64,000 nucleotides of DNA from Oopsacas minuta (GCA_024704765.1 JAKMXF010000222.1:1054001-1118000), one strand, 5' to 3'. Counted from the stretch's first letter, positions 22,930-34,405 are shown. The notes: generated by a model not told the origin, from the sequence alone. Made by a program: numbers and translations.

Positions 22930-23290
22930 GGTCGTCTATGTAATTCCTATGTAAAGTTCGGACGTTCATAACTTTTTCAAAAATAATTATTTTAATTTCA
23001 AATTGGATATACACAATGTACCAAGTGAGATGTAGATATGATTAGAATGATAAATTATTATCACAATTATTTCAGGAGATATTAATAAAAAACCTCGACC
23101 AAATGTAATGCAAAAATTGCTTACTCATCATGCAAAATTTGGCGATTATGAGTGATGATATGAAATGTACCAACTTTCTTCTTGACACTGGTATGGTTCT
23201 TTTCAAAATAGAACCCATACATTTTGAGAAAAAGGTGTTTTAGTGGGGATTTGAATCGGCTGCTGAATCGGCTGCTAAGATAACACTCGT
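22930..23290. repeat. Large inverted repeat, right arm
   Basis: Partner of 20999-21351. It carries a local direct duplication (GAATCGGCTGCT twice, near 23255-23277) absent from the left arm. Confidence 0.85.
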
Positions 23291-23334
23291 ATCTACACCT
23301 TGGTCGAAATTTTAAAGCAATCGTATAATATTTG

Positions 23335-23470
23335 CTGAGGCAAGTGAGTTTGCATTTTCGTCTATTCATGGCCTACAAGGACGCTCAAAATTTTCAAAAA
23401 TGGCCCCAAGCTCCAGGACTGTGGCATCAACATATGTTGAGATATCAATGTATTCTAAACGGTTATACTA
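23335..23470. repeat. Dispersed repeat, copy B
   Basis: Second copy of the 4212-4400 repeat, immediately outside the large inverted repeat. Confidence 0.6.
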
Positions 23471-23474
23471 CTGG

Positions 23475-24880
23475 TGAACCAATACTCCAAGTTCATGAAA
23501 TTGAATAGTCATATTCATAAAATTGAAGGCACTGATTACCATATTCCTTAGAGATAAATTCTGGACTGAGTCTGTTGACCAGATAATTCGAAGATCTAGA
23601 ATTCTGGTGAGTTTGACTGAGTAAAGGATCATAACCACAATTTCTAAGAGAATTGTGAGATAACTAATTACCCTTATTTATACAAACTTGACTGAGTAGC
23701 CACCTCAATTTCTATCAACTTGGCAGTGTGTGGTAACCAATGATCTAAATTCCATGGTTACCACACTCCGCAAGTTCGTGAAATTGTGTTTATTATTGAT
23801 ACCAGTCATAAAATGCAAATTAAGTGACAAATGTGTCAGTTAAGCAGTGATTATTTTCATGGGTAACTCCACTCAACAAAGTTCTTGGAAATTGGCGCTA
23901 CGCTTTCTGATTCAAATCGTCTATTTGTCGAGCTAGGTCTCAAATGAGTCAGGTTCAAAATTGACATCAGCGGTTACCAAATTCCATCAAGATAGGTTCT
24001 TGCAGGAGTGCCTAACCAGTGATCCTAATTTCAACTAATCGACGTAGTGATGTCACCAACTATATCACAGGTAGTTTCTCCAATTTCTACGAAAATACGA
24101 GTGAGTGCAACAGTTTTCTCAATTTACGTGAAAGAGTGTAATTACCCGTGACACTACTCATTACTACCCTACTGTCTGACGACCTTACTTACTATGAAAT
24201 TTTCGATTGTTATCATAAGTGACCCCAATTCTCAAGAACTATAGGCAGTGTGCTAACCAAGGAAGTTGGTATAATGGTTACCTCAATTAGTCAATTCAAT
24301 AAAATTATGGCTAGACCATGAACAATACATAAATATCGCGATTATTCTGTATCCAATGAATAGAGTAAGGTAGGCTTTAGGGTGCACGCGCCCTTACTCT
24401 GTAAAGTCCATAAAATTTGGATCCCAGGTTACCACAATTCTTCAAGTTAATAGAAATTGATGTCCCAACTCAGTCAGATTCATAGAAATTGGGGTCACTT
24501 GTTACGCCAATACGTGGAGTGGAGTCTTTATATAATTGTAGTAACTGGTTATCCAATTCCTTCATGCTCTTAGAAATTTTGCATCACCGGTTACCACAAT
24601 CCATCAAGATCTTGAAAGAATGTAATAACCAATTATCCCAATTACAACGAGCTTGATGTGGTGGTGTCACCAGTGGGTTCTCCAATTCATCAAAATACGG
24701 TGATTACAACAGTGTTCCCAATTTCCACAAACTGTAAGTATCCTGGACAACAGTGATCTGCATTTCTACGAGCTTGGCTCAAAGAAGTAAACAATGATCC
24801 AATTTGTACGAACTTGACTTACTGTTGTAACCAGTGACAACAATGTAAATGAACTTGACTGAGAGGAAAGGACATTATAC
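23475..24880. repeat. Degenerate satellite of GGTTACCACA / GTAACCAGTG units
   Basis: The stretch is filled with diverged units built from a GGTTACCACA-type core, TTC..CAAGTTC and TAGAAATTGG, and also their complements (AACCAGTGAT, CAATTTCTACGAACTTGA). Spacing is irregular, about 60-75 bp. No ORF longer than a few dozen codons. It looks like an old tandem array with internal inversions. Confidence 0.65.
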
Positions 24881-25108
24881 ATATTAAGTAAATAATGTAA
24901 AAAATTGATTTAAAAGAGTCGCGAACTACTGTTAGAAGATATTAACCGTAATTCTGAGGTTAAATATAGGGTTTAGATCTAAAAGAATGGCTGGAATTCT
25001 ACTGCTAATGCAAAGTAATAAGTAAAAAGTAATGGAAACGGGTAAATTCAACTTTTAATCACGAATACAAGTTTGAATATTTGTATTCATTATGAGTTTC
25101 ATTAAATG

Positions 25109-27806
25109 CAGGCCCGCCAGACACGGTCGGGTCGGTCGGGCCATGGCCCGACCAATAATTTTGGCCAAGAATACTTTTTTTGCGGAGTTATCACTAGATT
25201 GGATCGAGAATAGAACGCGAGGATTTTCATGTCGGTATTTTGTATGACATAATTAGAAGTGACCCATTAGTGTTTAGCTACACTTTACTAGTTAGGTATT
25301 TGTACATAGTAAACGTTGTATCGTTTATAGTTATCTACTAGCAGCTGGTACTAGTGGAGTTTTCTTATCTGTGTTGTGTCTAACTCTAATATCACTACCC
25401 TAATGATTTACCCAACATTCCTAACAACTTCTTACCATTTCTTTAGTAACTAACATAAGTGTTGGTAGGGTAGATGGCGTTCTCTTCATTATCCGCGCAT
25501 TCATTTCTCCCTGAATTGCCAGACAATCTAATCCATCCTAGCTCCTCCATCATCTTTCCGAAGACACCGTTCGGGATAGCCAATCAGAGGATGAGACCCT
25601 GTCAATCAGAATATTTCGAATTTTGGCCTTGGTTGACCTATGACATTGAGAAAGATGTTGTTTCTGCCACCTGTGCGTGAAGTCGCTTCAAAAGAAGAAA
25701 TGACTGCCAAGAAAGCCGACACATCGTTCACGCAGAAGGGATTTTCGTACTGGAAGGGCGCAACAATCGCTTTCAAAGAGCACGCGTCATCGGATTGTCA
25801 CAAGGAAGCTGTTGAGGTGTCAATTATTATACCTCGTTCTTGCTCTGATGTTGGGGAAATGCTTTCATCTTCGCATTCTCACCAAAAGAAAGACAACAGG
25901 GAGTGTCTTCTGAAGATTATTTCCAAACTTAAGTTTTAACCAGGCAAGGGTTACCGCTGCATAGAGACGATGATACGGACTCGAACTTCACGCAACTTAG
26001 GAAGCAGCGCGCAAGAGATGATCCTCGTCTCGCTGAGTGGCTCGAGAATAAGACCAACAAGTACATTTCACACGATATCCAGAACGAGCTCTTGAAAGTT
26101 ATGGCGTTGGAAGTACTCCGGGAGAGATCTAATTCCATCCAAGAGTCTACATTCTCTTCCACCAAGTGCGATGAGTGCACGGATGCTTCTAATAAGGAGC
26201 AGCTGGTCATTTGCTTTCGCTGGATTGAAAACAGCTCCTGGAGGTCCATGAAGATGTAATTGGCTTGTATACAATCTATGACATTTGCGCTGCAACCATT
26301 GTCAAGGTTATCAAAGATGGGTTAGTCTGAATGAACTTAGGACTGAATAAATGCAGTGGGAGGTGATACGATGGTGGCAGCAATATGAGTGGGCCCACTC
26401 ATGGTGTCGCAAAGCAGTTGCGTGATGAGGAACCACATGCCCTTTAACTACATTGCCATGGTCATGCTTTAAATCTTGCAGCTGGCGATGCTATCAAAAG
26501 GTGTAAGCATGCCAAGGATGCACTGGATGTTGCCTTTGAAGTTTCAAAGTTGTTGAAATTCTCGCCCAAGAGAACAACAAAACTGGAGAAGCTGAAGGAG
26601 GAACTTGCTCTGGATTCACCAGGCTTCCGCGTGTGTTGTGCCCTACTCGCTGGACAGTTCGTGCGGCTTCTCTGAAGTCACTCCTTTCCAACTATGTTGC
26701 TTTACAGCAATTATGGGAGACTGTGAGGGATTCCACTTCCGATCCTACTATCAAGGGGAGAATCATTGGTGTTTAATCCCAATTTAACAACTTTACTTTC
26801 TTCTTTGGAGTAAACCTTGCGGATCTAGTTCTACAACACACTGACAATTTGAGTAGGATCCTACAATCAACATCCCTGTCTGCCCTCTGAATGAGCCAAC
26901 ATCGCGCCATGACAGTGACAACACTGAGATCAGTTCGCACTGAAAATCACTTCATTGCCTTTTGGGATCATTTGATTAATGCTCAGCAAGATCTGGATGT
27001 GTGTGCCTAAGCTTTCAAGAAGGAGGAAATTACCCAAGCGATATGATGATGGTGCACCAGTTGATTTTCCCGATGATTTCCAGACGCACTATCGTCAGTC
27101 TTATTTTGAGTCCCTCGACCTCGTAATCAAAGCTATAGAAGACAGGCTTAATCAGCCGGACTACGATTTATATAGACGTTTGGAGGAACTTCTCATTCAC
27201 ACTATCCTCGGAGACAGCACTCAAGAATATTTCGACTTCGTAGCCAACTTCTACCTTGATGATTTCGACACTTCTCAGCTCCGGCTGCATCTCGAAATTT
27301 TTCGGGCAACATTCCTTGACAGCTTAAGTCTCCAACACTGTCCTGTCACGATATCAGGAAATACATCCAGATCTTATCAGAGGCAGAGAGTTCCTTGATA
27401 AGTGAAGTTGTCGCCCTGTTGAAACAGGTTCTCGTACTTCCATCAACCAATGCTGTCAGCGAGCGGTCATTTAGTGCCATGTGGCGTCTGAAGACTTGTC
27501 TACGAACTACAATGAAGCAGGAGCGGTTGAACCACTTGCTGCTATTGCATGTCCACAAGGATCACACTGACAACCTCTCTTGTGTTGAAGTAGCTAACTC
27601 CTTCGTCTGTGATTCAGAGCACCGTCTTTTTATGTTTAGACATTTCCAGTGATAAGATTGTTTCCCATGTATGTTACCAACCAGTACGAATGTTATTTAG
27701 TTTATATATTTTAGTTTAATTAGAGTGTATGAGTCCTAACTAGTAGCTACCTACGACAACGCGTTGAATCTGGTCCAACCAATTAAAAATACTTCCGCCA
27801 GGCCTG
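25109..27806. mobile_element. Old hAT element (ZMYM1-like), 2.7 kb
   Basis: The ends CAGGCCCGCCAGAC and the complement of CTTCCGCCAGGCCTG form imperfect terminal repeats. The flanking 8-mers ATTAAATG (25101-25108) and ATATGATG (27807-27814) agree at 5 of 8 positions, as expected for an aged hAT duplication. It encloses transposase remnants in the right order. Confidence 0.8.
25474..27652 (+). pseudogene. hAT transposase with TTF zinc finger, many frameshifts
   Basis: In order on the plus strand: a TTF-type N-terminus (LNHPSS-like, then FPKTPFG and YFEFWPWLTYD, with DTSFTQKGFSYWKGA and FKEHASSDCHKEA) at 25474-25939. Then LRKQRARDDPRLAEWL, IQNELLKVMALEVLRERS and DECTDASNKEQLVICFRW at about 25940-26250, where DECTDAS holds the first catalytic Asp. 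Then a C-terminal dimerisation block VLVLPSTNAVSERSFSAM and TCLRTTMKQERLNHLLLLHV at 27395-27652. These are ZMYM1-like hAT proteins. At least four frame breaks make it inactive. It is a different family from the hAT at 58 kb. Confidence 0.85.
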
Positions 27807-27814
27807 ATATGATG

Positions 27815-28897
27815 GTGTTGTAAGTTACCGGCTAGATCCTGGATTATTTAAACGATCCCGGCAATTCCCGGATACCAGGAAAATGCCAAATCCCAGCGTG
27901 AATTAACTGGGATTCCAAGTCGATCCCTATGTTCATATGATGGCCTATGATAAACTGTCAAATCATTTCAAAATTTGATTAGATTTGATTAGTATTTGAA
28001 AGGAATTGATTAGTATATGATGGGATTTGGAGGGATTGTGTACATTGTCCTATTTGTTGCAAAATAACATTCTTGAGAGTGTAATGGCATTTGAATTATT
28101 CTAGCTTGAATGGCCTACGCGGGTATGAAAATATGGAACAAAATTATGGTAAATGTGGCTAAAGTTTCATAGGTGCAAATTGTCTCCCTGATATCGGTTC
28201 AACTAGAAAATGGGAAGGTTCCAATCGTTGGTGGTAGGCAAATATTATTAAATTTCCGATAGAGAATTTGAGGAAATTAAGTAATGTCGAGGTCAAGTTC
28301 TGTGAACTCTATGAGGAAACAAAAAATATACGAAACGATTTCTATACTGGCCCACTACTTAGCTGTCAGTAGAGTAATATCTAAGACTTCCGATTCAATA
28401 ATACGTCAATATACTAAAGAAAGGCCGGCACAATAAAAATGCCTACCAATATATAAGTATTGCCTAATCATCACGAGTACTACCCTAGTTATGGCGCAAT
28501 TTGGATATTGGTCATAATGTTGGTCAAAACCAATAATATGCAGTCAGTATGCGTACTGACAGATTTCTGGTATTGACCGTAAGATATCCAAAATTAAATA
28601 TATTATAGCTGATAATGAATTTCATTTGGTTCATTTTGTGCTCACTCATAAAAATATATAGCTTTCGCTTATTCAGGCTGTAAAGATTATTGAGGACCAC
28701 TAATTCTTCCGGAACCTAGTTCTCAGGATTGCGGAAAATGGACACTCTGGCCACTATACTAATAGTATAGTCGACACAGAAATATAACTGTGAGATCAAC
28801 AACAATATGATAGATAACATATTCAAATTACAAATATAATTAATCATCAGATGCTAAAATCAACCGAAATAAATAATACTGAGTTATAGATGCATAC
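27815..28897. other. Intergenic, 3' flank of NUP98
   Basis: No gene seen. This is where the NUP98-96 transcript (minus strand) would end. I did not find a convincing AATAAA on the minus strand close to the stop codon. Confidence 0.4.
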
Positions 28898-31800
28898 TTA
28901 ACAATTATCAATATCATCCAAGTATCTATCACACATTTCATTAGAAATCACAGTATAATTGTCTGATATAAGTGGTAGTTTGATAATGTACTGGATTGTT
29001 TGATCAGAAAATGTATTACGTGGATGATAATGTTTCTGAATAGTTGTGATAATTTTTAGAAATAAGACTAAATTTTTTGATATCTCATTTATAGCTAGGT
29101 ATTCCTTTGTATGAAATAACTCAAATTTCAAACGCGATATGCGGGTACATATTGATCGGACTCCGAGAAGTAAATCATCCAACTCTAATGCGGGACAACT
29201 ATTCCCATCTAATAATTTTTTAATCGTTTCAAAGATACGAATATAATCTAAATAAATAGAACCTTCCATCTCCCAACTTTGAATCTGATTTGTCCTTCCA
29301 TGGTACTCAACAAGTCGTAATCTTTCTTTAAGTATGGATAGTTCTTCGTTAATAACGAATGGGTAAACAAATCTCTGTATGATAATTTCATGAGCAAGGC
29401 TAGCTTCATTAGCTTCAATTAATAATGAAAAATATTGATTATACCTCCGAAAATAATGTGAAAGGATTGATTTATAAAAATACATTCGCTTTGAATCAAA
29501 GCATAAAACCTTGGTGAGATACTTTTCTTCCTCTGATAAAAAGTCATCATCAGAACATTCTCGCTCAACTATCGAATTAATCACTGAGATTTTGTGAGTA
29601 GACGGTGGTAGAAAAAGCAAAATTAAGACAGCGAACTTCCAGGAACCTGATAATGCGATTTGATTAGCGAAGTTCATGGTTATATGAGAATGCAATATAT
29701 TCCCAGAAGAATTATGGCATTTAGAGCCAAAAATTGTCAACAAAATTTGGAAAGAAGTTGTATAATCAAGTAAAAAATTACTATATCCAGCAACACTAAA
29801 TACCGAGGTCAGAGGAATATCATTCATGTAGGCTTTTGACATCAAACTGAAATATAAATCAAAAGTTCTATTCCTGGGATAGATTAAATCAGCAATGTGT
29901 AATGGGTATGGCAGGGGTAGACACTTGTTTGATACGAAGTCTTGGTATGATGTAAATGATTTAAGAATAGGAATATTGGGAGAATTTGAAAAATATATAA
30001 GAAGGTGGAGAGCTTGCAACCAGTTCAAACTTAGAAAGAAATCAACAAAGGGATACACAAAAAGGGGTTCTAAATTACCACTTAGGAGTCCATAAATAAA
30101 TATACGAATTGGTGAGATGAACTCTGACGTAGGAGATGATATCCATGATGATAGTTGTGACCGGAGCTGCATTTTAAACTTGGAAGATAGAGAATTTATT
30201 CCTTGCGAGATAGAAAGGGCCAAGTGAAAATCAGAATGGTTCATAGCAATACAGGATGCTCTATCAATGTCACCTTTGGTTAGCTCAAACAAAATATCCA
30301 ACAAATACGGTTCCGATGCGTTGTTAATACACGGAATCTTTAATGAAGCATTGACTTTACAAAGCCACACATTAAAACTATCAATAGATGTAATTGAAGA
30401 TGCATATGAACTTGAAAATTGTCTGACTGAATCAACATTATCAAATAAAACAGAAATAAGGTTCCAAAAGTGAAGGGAATTTCCAAACATATTGTTTTGT
30501 GCCGAAATTGTTCTAATAGCATCTCGATATAAATTTGAATTATGAAAATAGGAAAACAAGTCATAATTATCTGCCATTGCAAGTTGAACACAATTAACCT
30601 CTGAGTGATTAAGAAGTATATTTTGCAACGTAGACAACAAAGAATGAATGATACACTCATTTTCAGATTCATGCGGAAAACACTTAAATACTCTTACAAT
30701 GAACGGAGAAAGATCGCCACTAGAGGCCAATGTTAATGCCAGGATACCATTCTTGCCCCAACAAGGCCGGAAACTTCGATACAATATGCTTGAAGTATCG
30801 CCTAGAAAGTTATTATGGTGGCATATTATTGAGTTATTCGTCATTATAGGTGAAATATGATGAAAACCAAATATTTGGAATGGGGGATTAAAGGGTTTAT
30901 TCACAAAGATATTCTGAATATCACCAATTTTAGCAGTAGAACTCCTAGATAAATTGGCAAGGAGTGGGATGGAATTTGATTGAACAATCTTACATTCCAT
31001 CCTAGGTTGTAAAAAAGATTCCTTATCAAAAAAGAGTTCAGTCATATATGGAGACTGTGGGATAATAGGAATAAGTGTTTTGGTGATATCTAAAAAATGT
31101 TCTTGAGCGATGGATTTTTCCATTAAAATATCACAGGGGACATGTTCATGAACAGGATGAGAAATAGGTAGAACCTGACGATTATTAAACCCTTCTTTGG
31201 AATTTGTTGAAAATTCACAGTCTTCACCGTCACTCGAATCTGAGATGATCAATTTGTATTTGGAAAAATGGTCCACTTTAAATTTCCAAACTCCAGTTTC
31301 AATATCATAATCAATAAACTGAGCACCGAGCTTATCAGTACATTTCTCAACTTTCTCGTAATATCTATATGCTAAAATTTTGTCAGGATCATATATTGGC
31401 TTTCTGGTAGATTTGTCGATAGGCCAAACATCTCGCAAGGTTATGATAGCTTCTTTATTCAGGCCAATACCATATTCCGGCTTGAGAGATTCAATAGGAT
31501 AAACAGTAACTTCTTTTTCTTCTATAAATACAGTTTGATCAAGATTCAGTCCAGTGATATTAGTAGATCCTGGAAATAGAATTTCACCAAATCCCTTTCT
31601 TATAATTGTGAACTCTTCAACGATAAGGTGTAAATTTGGGGAAAGATGTTGAATTATTTCACTACATGGTGGTACTGTAAAGTAATCGGAGCGAGTAATA
31701 GATAACATATCATGATCAATATGATCACTGTCTATTAAAGCAGAAACTAATGTCTTTATCGTGATTCCTTGAATATCAGGAAGAGAAGAATTTTCAGGTA

Positions 31801-33559
31801 CTGAAACGCTGGAGTTGTCCCGAAATATCTCGCAAGGCAATTTTTTCATAGATTTGGGAGTTTGATTTTCAGAATGTGAGCGGTCACTAACATGGTAACT
31901 GGTTAGTGGTTTAGGAGGTGAAGTTGAAGAAATATCAGTAGATACAGAATCAGAAGTAAAACAAGATAATTCCAATTTTTTGACAGAAGTTTTGCGTGAT
32001 ACTAAAACATTTTTCTCATCAATAAATCGTGAGTCAAGAGAAGATTCTTGACGATTAAAATAAACTATATTCTCGTTGACATGGATATCCTCAGAATTAG
32101 CTTTTGGTTGGATCTTCATTTTGAATATATTCCCAGGTGGAGCAGATTTAGGAATATTCAAAGACCTGTCAGCACTGTCAAACTCACGTTTAGGGTTCTT
32201 CTCCAGAGATATACTATCAAAAGTTTGTTTTGCGTCTCGAAATAGTGGAGAATCACCAAAGGGCATCCGGGCTAACAAAAGAAGCTGTCGCTCAAGGTTT
32301 TGTGGAGGATCAGTTGCATGTACGAATGAATTTCGTACATCTATTTGATTAGAATTTGGCTGTGAATTGAAATGAATTAACGAATTGTTAGTCATATAAG
32401 GGGTAGAGACCTTTGGAAGAGCTAGGTCAAAGGGCTTGCTTGAATAATTCGATAGTTGTGTATTTTGAGAATTTGGAGTTAAACCATGAGAATTGTTATG
32501 TACTTGTCCTGGCAGAGTATTTGTCTTTACTAACTGAGGATTAAAATTATGGCCATAGCTATATGCAGTTTGAGGATTAAATGAACCAATAGTTGGTTTA
32601 GCTGCAAAAATATTTGAGGTAGTTTGTGTCGAAAAGACACTTGGAGGATTAGATAAAGGCATATAAGATGAATTGCTATTACTTGGAAGCAGACTAGAAA
32701 ATTGGTTATTCATTTGCTGAGGGAATAATCCAGAATTAGAAGTTAAGCCTATAGAACCAAATATTGGACCTGATTGATTAGAAATAGATTTGTTACCTTG
32801 AGAAATCTGGCCCATAGTGATAGGAATTTGTGACTTAGCTGGAAATATGCTTGCAGAATGGGGAGATTGCTGGCTACTTTGGTAAATACTATTATTCGCT
32901 GAATTAAAAATTCCCTTTCCAGAAGAATTGTGAGATGATAAAGTTGAAAAGATTCCTGGTTGTATACTAGTTTGAGCTTGAAACCCAGAATGAGAAACGC
33001 CTTTTCTTCCTGCAAGATAATCCTCAAATCTTAGCTCCTCTAGACTCTTATTCTCATATTCTTTCATTGCAGGGATACACTCCAATCTGACTTGAACATT
33101 AAGCTGTGTACCACCCTTCATAACAGAATCAGAGGACTGTACGGCTCTAAATGGAATAGGAGTACCTGGACCAGTTGAATTCTGGTATATAGATGTTTGT
33201 TGGAAAATATTCCCTGAAGGTGACTGAGAAGTAAATCCCAAAGAACTTGGCTTAGCACCACTAGAAAATATATTCGATGTTGACATAGTATTAGAAAAAA
33301 TGCTAGATGTTGCAGCAGGAGCCATAGAAGTACTATTAGTAAATAGACCAGTACGAGGAGAATTGGAAAAAATTGAATTGTTACCAGATGAGCCAAAAAT
33401 TGATGCTCCATTAGCAGTTGAAGTCTGGAGCAAAGAATTGGAAGAGCCAAAAATAGTTCGAGGACTAGAATTCATTGAGAATGGTGTCGAGGCTTGAGGT
33501 GGACCAAAAAGAGTGAGAGGCTGTACTGAAGGATTAGTAATTGTAGAATGAGGGAACAT
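28898..33559 (-). CDS. NUP98: Nucleoporin NUP98-96 precursor, single coding exon
   Basis: A 1553-residue open frame with the full NUP98-96 architecture. Residues 1-430 are a low-complexity Ser/Asn/Gln-rich FG-type domain. Within it, residues ~158-187 are the GLEBS motif (AMKEYENKSLEELRFEDYLA), which binds RAE1. The conserved PFGDSPLF block follows near 433. Residues ~610-771 are the autoproteolytic domain (DYFTVPP, IIRKGFGEI, LRDVWPIDKSTRKPI), ending GVWKFKVDHFSKYKL. Cleavage is expected between F765 and S766, giving a Nup98 of 765 and a Nup96 of 788 residues. The Nup96 part is the alpha-helical scaffold of the Y complex. Human NUP98 has many GLFG repeats; this one has no GLFG and only four FG dipeptides before residue 420. 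The first ATG is used, two bases after a splice-acceptor-like CTGTATATTTAG, so a 5' UTR intron or trans-splice site is possible. No stops or frameshifts. Confidence 0.97.
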   Translation of the reverse strand: MFPHSTITNPSVQPLTLFGPPQASTPFSMNSSPRTIFGSSNSLLQTSTANGASIFGSSGNNSIFSNSPRTGLFTNSTSMAPAATSSIFSNTMSTSNIFSSGAKPSSLGFTSQSPSGNIFQQTSIYQNSTGPGTPIPFRAVQSSDSVMKGGTQLNVQVRLECIPAMKEYENKSLEELRFEDYLAGRKGVSHSGFQAQTSIQPGIFSTLSSHNSSGKGIFNSANNSIYQSSQQSPHSASIFPAKSQIPITMGQISQGNKSISNQSGPIFGSIGLTSNSGLFPQQMNNQFSSLLPSNSNSSYMPLSNPPSVFSTQTTSNIFAAKPTIGSFNPQTAYSYGHNFNPQLVKTNTLPGQVHNNSHGLTPNSQNTQLSNYSSKPFDLALPKVSTPYMTNNSLIHFNSQPNSNQIDVRNSFVHATDPPQNLERQLLLLARMPFGDSPLFRDAKQTFDSISLEKNPKREFDSADRSLNIPKSAPPGNIFKMKIQPKANSEDIHVNENIVYFNRQESSLDSRFIDEKNVLVSRKTSVKKLELSCFTSDSVSTDISSTSPPKPLTSYHVSDRSHSENQTPKSMKKLPCEIFRDNSSVSVPENSSLPDIQGITIKTLVSALIDSDHIDHDMLSITRSDYFTVPPCSEIIQHLSPNLHLIVEEFTIIRKGFGEILFPGSTNITGLNLDQTVFIEEKEVTVYPIESLKPEYGIGLNKEAIITLRDVWPIDKSTRKPIYDPDKILAYRYYEKVEKCTDKLGAQFIDYDIETGVWKFKVDHFSKYKLIISDSSDGEDCEFSTNSKEGFNNRQVLPISHPVHEHVPCDILMEKSIAQEHFLDITKTLIPIIPQSPYMTELFFDKESFLQPRMECKIVQSNSIPLLANLSRSSTAKIGDIQNIFVNKPFNPPFQIFGFHHISPIMTNNSIICHHNNFLGDTSSILYRSFRPCWGKNGILALTLASSGDLSPFIVRVFKCFPHESENECIIHSLLSTLQNILLNHSEVNCVQLAMADNYDLFSYFHNSNLYRDAIRTISAQNNMFGNSLHFWNLISVLFDNVDSVRQFSSSYASSITSIDSFNVWLCKVNASLKIPCINNASEPYLLDILFELTKGDIDRASCIAMNHSDFHLALSISQGINSLSSKFKMQLRSQLSSWISSPTSEFISPIRIFIYGLLSGNLEPLFVYPFVDFFLSLNWLQALHLLIYFSNSPNIPILKSFTSYQDFVSNKCLPLPYPLHIADLIYPRNRTFDLYFSLMSKAYMNDIPLTSVFSVAGYSNFLLDYTTSFQILLTIFGSKCHNSSGNILHSHITMNFANQIALSGSWKFAVLILLFLPPSTHKISVINSIVERECSDDDFLSEEEKYLTKVLCFDSKRMYFYKSILSHYFRRYNQYFSLLIEANEASLAHEIIIQRFVYPFVINEELSILKERLRLVEYHGRTNQIQSWEMEGSIYLDYIRIFETIKKLLDGNSCPALELDDLLLGVRSICTRISRLKFELFHTKEYLAINEISKNLVLFLKIITTIQKHYHPRNTFSDQTIQYIIKLPLISDNYTVISNEMCDRYLDDIDNC
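31262..31270 (-). other. NUP98: NUP98-96 autoproteolysis site codons (His-Phe|Ser)
   Basis: Codons CAT, TTT and TCC encode H764, F765 and S766. In known NUP98 proteins the Ser attacks the Phe-Ser bond through an N-O shift, helped by the His. All three are kept, followed by KYKL in place of the common KYGL. Confidence 0.9.
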
Positions 33560-34405
33560 ATCTAAATATACAGAAGATGAAATAATTAGAATGTATAATC
33601 TTCAACTTCAAAACTAATACAATGCAACTATTAGCATAAATTTAGATCGATCTAAGCTACAATTATGTTTACAAAGTTGCGCCAAGAGGCTACATTGTAG
33701 GCGTAGAGTCAAGGGCACTAGTAGATTAATAAAATTAGAATAATACTTAAAGAGAACGGCTGCAGGTCATCAGATGAGTAAAAGATTGATCAAAATGAAA
33801 TAAAACACACTAACCGAACAAAGGTACTTGAACAGCAACAGGGGAAAAAAACTTTTGCCAAAATTCGGATGTATCAAGGATTTTATTACATGAGTATAGG
33901 ATTCTTGAGATTAGTATTTGATTAAAAGGATATTAATCTTTCGGAAAAATATCCAAGAACTTCTTCAACTGACTATCAAAACAAGAAACAACCATGTTAA
34001 ATGTGATTTCACGCTTTTTCTATTACAAAAAGAACATTCTTGTACACAGCCTACGAAACAAAAGCCTGTTCAGGTTCGAGAATTACCTAGACCATGGATT
34101 AATTCAAGTCTATTTAGAAATGGTGCCTTTCGCCTGGATAAATATATCGCGTAATTGTAGAATGACTTATCAACCATTTTAAGATAAATAAATTCAGGAA
34201 TGTGTCCAAATATGTGTCTAGTAAGCATTAATATGTTACAATATGCAATTTTTGATGCCTTATTGCACGGTAAATAGTACATCTTTCAATTCAAATTGCA
34301 TGAGATGAATGATCAATAGATAGTTTAATATCAAATATCAAAAATCGTAATACACAAGTTGGCTTTTTATGAATCTATACTTCTAAAACACAAATAATCT
34401 ATATA
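33560..34405. promoter_or_regulatory. 5' flank of NUP98 with acceptor-like sequence
   Basis: On the minus strand TTCATCTTCTGTATATTTAG lies directly before AT-ATG, a pyrimidine-rich run ending in TAG as in a 3' splice site. Upstream the sequence is AT-rich with no recognised gene. No TATA box can be placed without a transcription start. Confidence 0.3.

Noticed and set aside
20968-23369. Matching open frames in both arms of the large inverted repeat (YGFYFEKNHTSVKKKVGTF)
   Set aside because: The arms are ~95 percent identical, so a shared open frame is expected by descent. No family similarity, and one arm has a local duplication changing the N-terminus.
25929-26295. Minus-strand frames of 75-106 codons
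   Set aside because: They are complements of the hAT transposase region carrying DECTDASNKEQ on the plus strand.
29895-33497. Several plus-strand and alternate-phase frames of 65-110 codons overlapping NUP98
   Set aside because: They are antisense or shifted shadows of a strongly supported coding region.
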